Shown here in pieces: positions 59,326 to 64,000 of a stretch of DNA of 64,000 bases; the stretch's first letter is position 1, and every line of letters begins with the position of its first letter. Source of the DNA: an uncultured Methylobacillus sp. Its GTDB lineage: Bacteria > Pseudomonadota > Gammaproteobacteria > Burkholderiales > Methylophilaceae. The translations under genes were made by a program, and so were the position numbers. The DNA lies in assembly GCA_903824575.1 (NCBI GenBank), contig CAIJXJ010000261.1, positions 1 to 64,000 on the forward strand, given 5' to 3'. Below the pieces are notes generated by a model, which was given only the letters and a program-made list of their open reading frames with translations, was not told the origin of the DNA and did not search any database.

Positions 59326-61127
59326 TCACCCCCCTTTGCAGCATACAGGCTATTAAGAATAACCAGGAATTGGTTCGCGTCACGGTAACCCACCACCTTG
59401 AGCGGCACGACTTCGCGGCCAGTGGGATCAAAAAACAGGATGCCGGGTGGGCCAAACAGGCCAAAGCGTTTGAGCAGGGCATCGTCTTCAGCGCTGTTCA
59501 AGGTTACGTCAGCCTGCAGCATGACGGTATTCTTAAGCAATTTTTGCACGCGTGCATCGCGGAAGGTGTTCTGTTCATATTCTTTGCAGGAGACACACCA
59601 GTCTGCATAGAAATCGAGCATGACAAATTTGCCTGTTGCCTGTTTCAACGCGTCATCGAGTTCCTGCACACTCTTGACGCGCATGAAAGGCAGCGCCGGC
59701 TCGTTATCGACAGCAGTTGTGGCACGCAGGCCGGCCAGTGGTTGCCATGGGTTCTTGTTGCCGGCCAGTGCGCCTAACAGCAACGCTGCGCCATAGATCA
59801 GCAGAATGATACCCACGCCTTTCCATAACCGATTCCAGTTGTTCGCATGTTGCGACAGCGCGTCCAGTGCACGCAGATTGATGGCCGATACGATCAGGAT
59901 AAGCGCATACAAAGCCAAGGACAGCGCCGGCGGAATGACCGGACCGATCAGCCAGACTGCCATCCCCAACATCAGCACACCGAAGAAATTCTTGACCGCA
60001 TTCATCCAGGCACCGGCCTTGGGCAACAAGGCGCCCGCCGAAGCGCCAACCAGGAGTAATGGCACACCCATGCCGATGGACAGGGCAAACAGCGCAACGC
60101 CACCCAGCACCACGTCATGAGTCTGACCTATATAGAGCAGGGCTCCGGCCAGGGGGGCCGCGATGCAGGGGCTGACGATCAGAGCGGACAGTGCTCCCAT
60201 GGCGAATACGCCGGCAAAACGTCCGCCCTTGATGCGGTTGGTGAGGTTGACCATGCCGCTCTCCAAACTGCTCGGCAATTGCAGGTCATAAAAGCCGAAC
60301 ATGGACAGCGCCAGCAGCACGAACAACAGCGCGCCGGTACCCAGCACCCATGGGTTTTGCAGGGCGGCGCTGATGAGGTGCCCGGAAAGCCCGGCGGCGA
60401 TTCCAGCCAAGGTGTAAGCCAGAGCCATGCCGAGGGTATAAGCCAGCGACAGATTGAAAGCATGCAAGCGGCTCGGATGTGCACCTTGTCCGACGATGAT
60501 GCCGGACAGGATGGGGATCATGGGGAATACGCATGGCGTAAAAGCCAGTAGCAGGCCAAAGCCGAAGAAGCCAACGGCGATCAGCCACAATTTGCCGCCC
60601 GCGAGCAGCGTCCTGACGGCGTCCTGTTCAGGCGCGTCGGGCGCGGTCGCGGCCTGTCCGGTTGACGGCAAAGATATCTGCAATGTTTTCTTGATCGGCG
60701 CGTAACACAGGCCTTTTTCGCTGCAACCCTGGTACTTCGCCAGCAGGGTAACGCTGGCGAGCGTTGCGCCGGTGTGCTGCAAGTGAATGATGGCGTCTAT
60801 GCTGTGGTGAAACACCTCGGTGTCGCCCAGGTTGGCATCGTGCTTGGCTTCACCCCGCGGCAGGTCAACGCTTTGTATGGCGTTGGGCGAGTCATCTTTC
60901 AGCTTGAAGCTGATACGGTCACGATAAAGGTAATGGCCGGGGGCGATGGAGAGGCTGGCACGTAGCGTCTGCCCGTTCTCAGCGCTGACCGTGAGCTTGA
61001 AAGCCTGGTCTGGCTGCAAAATGTCGCCGGAATTGTCGAATAATTGACTGAGGCTGTTGGCTGCGCCGGCTTCGGTGCAGGCTGGCAAGGCGTAAAGACA
61101 AAACAACAGAAGCAGGGTGCGAAGCAT
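59301..61127 (-). CDS. dsbD: Thiol:disulfide interchange protein DsbD
   Basis: A 608-residue protein that carries electrons from cytosolic thioredoxin to the periplasm. An N-terminal periplasmic domain (with the cysteine pair in YQGCSEKGLCYAP), an eight-helix membrane domain with the paired cysteines in AFTPCVFPMIPIL and SPCIAAPLAGALL, and a C-terminal thioredoxin domain with DWCVSCKEYE are present. Signal sequence MLRTLLLLFCLYALPAC. Overlaps tlpA by 25 bp and abuts cutA by 1 bp. Confidence 0.96.
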   Translation of the reverse strand: MLRTLLLLFCLYALPACTEAGAANSLSQLFDNSGDILQPDQAFKLTVSAENGQTLRASLSIAPGHYLYRDRISFKLKDDSPNAIQSVDLPRGEAKHDANLGDTEVFHHSIDAIIHLQHTGATLASVTLLAKYQGCSEKGLCYAPIKKTLQISLPSTGQAATAPDAPEQDAVRTLLAGGKLWLIAVGFFGFGLLLAFTPCVFPMIPILSGIIVGQGAHPSRLHAFNLSLAYTLGMALAYTLAGIAAGLSGHLISAALQNPWVLGTGALLFVLLALSMFGFYDLQLPSSLESGMVNLTNRIKGGRFAGVFAMGALSALIVSPCIAAPLAGALLYIGQTHDVVLGGVALFALSIGMGVPLLLVGASAGALLPKAGAWMNAVKNFFGVLMLGMAVWLIGPVIPPALSLALYALILIVSAINLRALDALSQHANNWNRLWKGVGIILLIYGAALLLGALAGNKNPWQPLAGLRATTAVDNEPALPFMRVKSVQELDDALKQATGKFVMLDFYADWCVSCKEYEQNTFRDARVQKLLKNTVMLQADVTLNSAEDDALLKRFGLFGPPGILFFDPTGREVVPLKVVGYRDANQFLVILNSLYAAKGGECPAALAC

Positions 61128-61444
61128 CAGTGCGCGGTCTCTTCAGATAGCCATGCGAGGTAAGCCGGCAAGCCACCGGTTATTGGGAGCTGAAGGATTT
61201 CAGGGGTTTCATAGGGGTGCAGCTTGCAAATGGCGGCCTCTATCTCCATATAGCGTGATTGGCTGGTCTTGATCAGAAGCGGGATTTCTTGCGCGGTTTC
61301 AAGCTTGCCCTGCCAGTGGTAGATTGAGGTGACGGGTGCGAGGATGTTGACACAGGCAGCCAGTCCCTGCTTGACCAGATGTTCCGCCAGCCGGGTGGCA
61401 ATGGTTTGGTCCGGCAAATTGGTCAGCACGAGAATTTGATCCAT
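61127..61444 (-). CDS. cutA: Divalent-cation tolerance protein CutA
   Basis: A 105-residue trimeric protein of the CutA1 family. MDQILVLTNLPDQTIA at the start, then ACVNILAPVTSIYHWQGKLE and KLHPYETPEILQLPI, are diagnostic. ATG 61444 is the homology-based start; a longer one would overlap fxsA. Coupled to dsbD by a 1-bp overlap. Its role in metal tolerance is debated. Confidence 0.95.
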   Translation of the reverse strand: MDQILVLTNLPDQTIATRLAEHLVKQGLAACVNILAPVTSIYHWQGKLETAQEIPLLIKTSQSRYMEIEAAICKLHPYETPEILQLPITGGLPAYLAWLSEETAH

Positions 61445-61461
61445 ATTTTGAGAGTCTTCAT

Positions 61462-61839
61462 ATGCGCTTACTTTTTTTGGTAATTTTACTCGCATTCCCG
61501 GTGCTGGAGTTGGTGCTGTTGATCCAGTTGGCAGAACACTATGGTTGGTGGTTGCTGGACTATCTGTTGCTGTCCGCCGCTTGCGGCTTGTGGCTGCTGA
61601 GAGAGGAGCGTCGCGGGGCGTTGCCGCGCATGATGGATGCCTTGCGAGCCGGGCAGCATCCGGTGCGTTCCTTACTCACCAGTGCCAGAAAGGTAGTGGC
61701 CGGCATCTTGCTGATCCTGCCAGGCGTGCTGAGTGATTTGTTTGCGCTTTTAATCCTGCTGGTGCCGGTTCCTCGCATGCAATCACCGTCGTCGCCTGAC
61801 GATGGCGCGATCGAGGGCGAATGGCGGCGTGAAGACTAG
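61462..61839 (+). CDS. fxsA: FxsA-family membrane protein
   Basis: A 125-residue cytoplasmic-membrane protein with helices near residues 1-22 (MRLLFLVILLAFPVLELVLL), 25-44 and 74-98 (VVAGILLILPGVLSDLFALL), the last block being typical of FxsA/YtzA. FxsA in E. coli is linked to phage exclusion suppression. The start is 17 bp from the divergent cutA start. Confidence 0.88.
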   Translation: MRLLFLVILLAFPVLELVLLIQLAEHYGWWLLDYLLLSAACGLWLLREERRGALPRMMDALRAGQHPVRSLLTSARKVVAGILLILPGVLSDLFALLILLVPVPRMQSPSSPDDGAIEGEWRRED

Positions 61840-61910
61840 TTTTGGAGCCGCTGTCAGCTATGCCTATGATAAAATGCGCCCATTTCGTTAAGCCATCAGA
61901 AAGTTGAAGC

Positions 61911-62927
61911 ATGTCTTTCCAGGTCACTGTTCAGCCCAGCGGGCACACTTTTAGCGTCGCTCGCGATCAAACGATCCTTGGTGCCGGAATAGACGCAGGC
62001 CTCAGTTTGCCCTACGGCTGCCGCAATGGCGCTTGTGGCGCCTGCAAGGGTCGGGTGCTGGCGGGCACGGTCGAACATACTGATTATCAGGCCCATGCGC
62101 TGAGTGATAAAGAACTGAATGACGGCCTGGCCTTGTTTTGCTGCGCCACCGCCCAGTCTGATCTGGTGATCGAATGCCGCGAAGCTGGCCTGGCGACAGG
62201 CATTGCCCCCAGAACGCTGCCTTGCCGCGTGGAAAAGAAAACCCAGCTGGCGCCAGATGTGATCTCCATCCACCTCAAGCTGCCGGCCAATGAGCGTCTG
62301 CAGTTCTTGCCCGGCCAGTACGTCGAATTCCTTCTGAAGGATGGCGCGCGCCGGGCATTTTCGCTAGCCAATGCCCCGTTCGATGACCAGATGCTTGAAT
62401 TTCACCTGCGCCTGATCCCCGGCGGCAAATTCACCGAATACGTGTTCAACGAAATGTCGGAAAAAGCCATCCTGCGCTTCGAAGGGCCATTCGGCACCTT
62501 TACCCTGCGCGAAGACTCCGACAAGCCCATTATCTTCGTCGCTGGTGGCACCGGTTTCGCCCCGATCAAAGGCATCATCGAACATGCGCTGCATCATCAT
62601 GCCACTCGCGAGATGGTGTTGTACTGGGGCGCCCTGGCCAAGCCGGATCTGTACCTGCCAGAGCTGCCGGCCCAATGGGCGGCCCTGCATCCCAACTTCC
62701 ATTTCATTCCCGTGCTGTCTGCGCCTGCAGCATTGGATGCCTGGACGGGTCGCGTTGGTCTCGTCCATCAAGCCGTGCTGGCAGACCATCCAGACTTGAG
62801 CGATTACCAGGTTTATTGTTGCGGTGCGCCGGCCATGGTAGAAGCGGCGCATGCTGATTTCACTGGTAGCGGCCTGCCGGAGAACGAATTCTTTTCCGAC
62901 GCCTTTACCTTCGCGCCGAAGAAGTAG
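61911..62927 (+). CDS. 2Fe-2S / FAD-NAD(P) reductase (CDP-6-deoxyglucoseen reductase-like)
   Basis: A 338-residue electron-transfer protein. An N-terminal plant-type [2Fe-2S] domain (CRNGACGACKGRV, then LFCCATAQSD) is followed by a ferredoxin-reductase FAD domain (RRAFSLANAP) and a NAD(P) domain (VAGGTGFAPIKGII, then CCGAPAMVEAA). Such proteins accompany diverse oxygenases or dehydratases; no partner is adjacent. It follows fxsA on the same strand by 71 bp. Confidence 0.88.
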   Translation: MSFQVTVQPSGHTFSVARDQTILGAGIDAGLSLPYGCRNGACGACKGRVLAGTVEHTDYQAHALSDKELNDGLALFCCATAQSDLVIECREAGLATGIAPRTLPCRVEKKTQLAPDVISIHLKLPANERLQFLPGQYVEFLLKDGARRAFSLANAPFDDQMLEFHLRLIPGGKFTEYVFNEMSEKAILRFEGPFGTFTLREDSDKPIIFVAGGTGFAPIKGIIEHALHHHATREMVLYWGALAKPDLYLPELPAQWAALHPNFHFIPVLSAPAALDAWTGRVGLVHQAVLADHPDLSDYQVYCCGAPAMVEAAHADFTGSGLPENEFFSDAFTFAPKK

Positions 62928-62976
62928 TCGCGCCAGTCGCCGAAACTGGCGCTGCAAAAAAACGCCAGTTCGAGCC

Positions 62977-63009
62977 GCCAACAAGTGCTGTTGGCACTTC
63001 GATTTTTTT
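62977..63009 (+). terminator. Rho-independent terminator downstream of the flavin reductase
   Basis: Stem GCCAACA/TGTTGGC (62977-62983, 62989-62995), with an alternative stem AAGTGC/GCACTT ending nearer the tract, followed by seven T at 63003-63009. An extra 8-bp hairpin (GCGCCAGT/ACTGGCGC) lies just upstream at 62930-62952. Confidence 0.75.
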
Positions 63010-63137
63010 GCCTCCTTTTGTCCGGTTTTTGAGCCCATCCATTTGTGTTAGCGAGGACTCACGCTCGCCACCTTCAAGCCGGTCCGTCACGTGCTGGAAG
63101 TCAACCAAAATAATTCATTATTCCCCAGAATCTCTGC

Positions 63138-63166
63138 TTGACGATCACAAGTCTTGGGTTTATCTT
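63138..63166 (+). promoter_or_regulatory. Predicted nrdJ promoter
   Basis: TTGACG (63138-63143), 17 bp, TATCTT (63161-63166). About 70-120 bp upstream of the two possible nrdJ starts. Confidence 0.6.
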
Positions 63167-63191
63167 TGCGCTCTGACACTATATGTTGTGG
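63145..63191 (+). promoter_or_regulatory. Paired NrdR-type boxes
   Basis: ACACTATATGTTGTGG at 63176-63191 closely fits the NrdR box (ACACAATATATTGTGT form). A weaker match (TCACAAGTCTTGGGTT, 63145-63160) starts exactly 31 bp earlier, the usual spacing for two boxes. The pair overlaps and follows the predicted promoter, as expected for repression of ribonucleotide reductase. Confidence 0.6.
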
Positions 63192-63235
63192 TTTTTCATT
63201 TTAATCAATAAAAACAAGCTGGAGGAAAATGGGAC

Positions 63236-64000
63236 ATGCTTAAAGCGGTGAAGTTGGCGCAACAAACGGAACGGGAGGTTCCCATGCAGCCGGTGTCGCT
63301 AGACATCTGGGACAAGAAATACCGGCTTAAGACCAAACAGGGTGAAGTGCTGGATAGTACCATCGACGACACCTACAAACGTGTCGCGCGTGCCCTGTCG
63401 GATGCTGAAACCACGGAAGAGAAGAAGGCCCATTGGTACGACAAGTTCGTCTGGGCGCTGCGCCGTGGCGCTATTCCCGCCGGGCGTATCACTTCCAACG
63501 CCGGCGCTCTCGAGCATAAGCCTGCTACCAGCACCATCAACTGCACCGTTTCCGGCATCGTCGAAGACTCCATGGATGACATCCTGGGCAAGGTGCACGA
63601 AGCCGGACTCACGCTGAAAGCCGGATGCGGCATCGGCTACGAATTCTCCACCCTGCGTCCCAAGGGCGCGTTCGTCGCCGGCGCTGGCGCCTACACCAGC
63701 GGCCCGCTGTCGTTCATGGATATCTACGACAAGATGTGCTTCACGGTTTCCTCCGCCGGTGGTCGTCGCGGCGCACAGATGGCCACCTTCGACATTTCCC
63801 ACCCTGATATTGCCGACTTCGTCAAAGCCAAGCGCGAAGCCGGGCGCTTGCGCCAGTTCAACCTGTCAGCCCTGATCACCGCCGAATTCATGGAAGCAGT
63901 GAAGTATGACACCGAATGGAAGCTGGCCTTTCCGGTCACTGCCAAGGAAGCCAAAGCTGATGCCCTGGTCCTGGATGACATCAACCAGGTGGTGTGGCGC
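63236..64000 (+). CDS. nrdJ: Adenosylcobalamin-dependent ribonucleoside-diphosphate reductase, class II (partial)
   Basis: The 5' part (about 255 codons) of a class II ribonucleotide reductase, which runs off the right edge without a stop. Visible are LDIWDKKYRLKTKQGEVLDS, RITSNAGALEH, the first active-site Cys in TINCTVSG, LKAGCGIGYEFS and SSAGGRRGAQM, which fit the B12-dependent NrdJ type rather than NrdA. ATG 63236 has GGAGGA upstream; ATG 63284 (also with GGGAGG) gives the usual MQPVSLDIW start, so either may be used. Radical sites further downstream are not in view. Confidence 0.88.
   Translation, partial: MLKAVKLAQQTEREVPMQPVSLDIWDKKYRLKTKQGEVLDSTIDDTYKRVARALSDAETTEEKKAHWYDKFVWALRRGAIPAGRITSNAGALEHKPATSTINCTVSGIVEDSMDDILGKVHEAGLTLKAGCGIGYEFSTLRPKGAFVAGAGAYTSGPLSFMDIYDKMCFTVSSAGGRRGAQMATFDISHPDIADFVKAKREAGRLRQFNLSALITAEFMEAVKYDTEWKLAFPVTAKEAKADALVLDDINQVVWR

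Noticed and set aside
63010-63235. Cobalamin riboswitch before nrdJ
   Set aside because: nrdJ needs B12, so a riboswitch was sought, but no B12-box GCCACTG or cobalamin-type core is visible; NrdR boxes better explain control.

Overview
The window reads as a chromosomal segment of a betaproteobacterium, most likely a member of the Nitrosomonadales close to the Gallionellaceae (Sideroxydans/Gallionella type). This assignment is inference. It rests on beta-type gene order (rimI-tsaB-ArfB; dsbD-tlpA-aroQ-accB-accC-prmA; a tkt-gap-pgk-pyk-fba cluster), a decaheme cytochrome c, a pyruvate:ferredoxin oxidoreductase and a B12-dependent ribonucleotide reductase. No rRNA, tRNA, phage, IS element or CRISPR array was seen.

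Layout. 1-6.8 kb: the end of an unrecognised protein, a cold-shock protein followed by IF-1, a glutamine amidotransferase with RluE, isocitrate dehydrogenase, a MurG-like glycosyltransferase, a secreted protein and a DUF1097 membrane protein. 6.9-15.4 kb: lytic transglycosylase-proS, uracil-DNA glycosylase-rimI-tsaB, ArfB, an orphan FlaG, UvrD helicase, a candidate small RNA and a DUF167 protein. 15.5-25.1 kb: groESL under a CIRCE operator, then a central-carbon cluster tkt-(micro-ORF)-gap-pgk-pyk-fba with internal terminators and a palindromic intergenic repeat. 25.3-37.9 kb: thioredoxin-like protein, rsmE, cysS-pyrD, a TPR protein with an L,D-transpeptidase, two cyclophilins with lpxH, a Sel1 protein, and a pirin-YceI-YceI-cytochrome b561 operon facing a LysR regulator. 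38-41.9 kb: grpE-dnaK-dnaJ behind a sigma32-type promoter.

42-52 kb is the most unusual part. Three co-directional genes encode (i) a soluble NAD(P)/FAD oxidoreductase fused to two cyclic-nucleotide-binding domains and four [4Fe-4S] clusters, (ii) a cytochrome-b-like membrane protein with two histidine pairs each spaced 14 residues, and (iii) a protein with a cytoplasmic FHA domain, one membrane helix and a decaheme periplasmic domain. Together they look like a transmembrane electron conduit with two regulatory inputs, a cyclic nucleotide and a phospho-protein. Convergent to them lie nifJ and a dihydroorotate-dehydrogenase-like flavoprotein, which could supply reduced ferredoxin. I regard this as the best candidate for an undescribed system.

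52-64 kb: a small zinc-ribbon protein, a YcgR-like PilZ protein and CheZ (motility), then DUF3426-prmA-accC-accB-aroQ and tlpA-dsbD-cutA, divergent fxsA, a 2Fe-2S flavin reductase, and the start of nrdJ, preceded by a promoter and paired NrdR-type boxes.

Heat-shock control appears split: groESL carries CIRCE plus an overlapping sigma70/sigma32 promoter, whereas grpE-dnaK-dnaJ carries only a sigma32-type promoter. Several starts are non-ATG and were set by Shine-Dalgarno position and family homology (infA TTG, secreted cyclophilin TTG, ppiB GTG, lpxH CTG, DUF3426 TTG).
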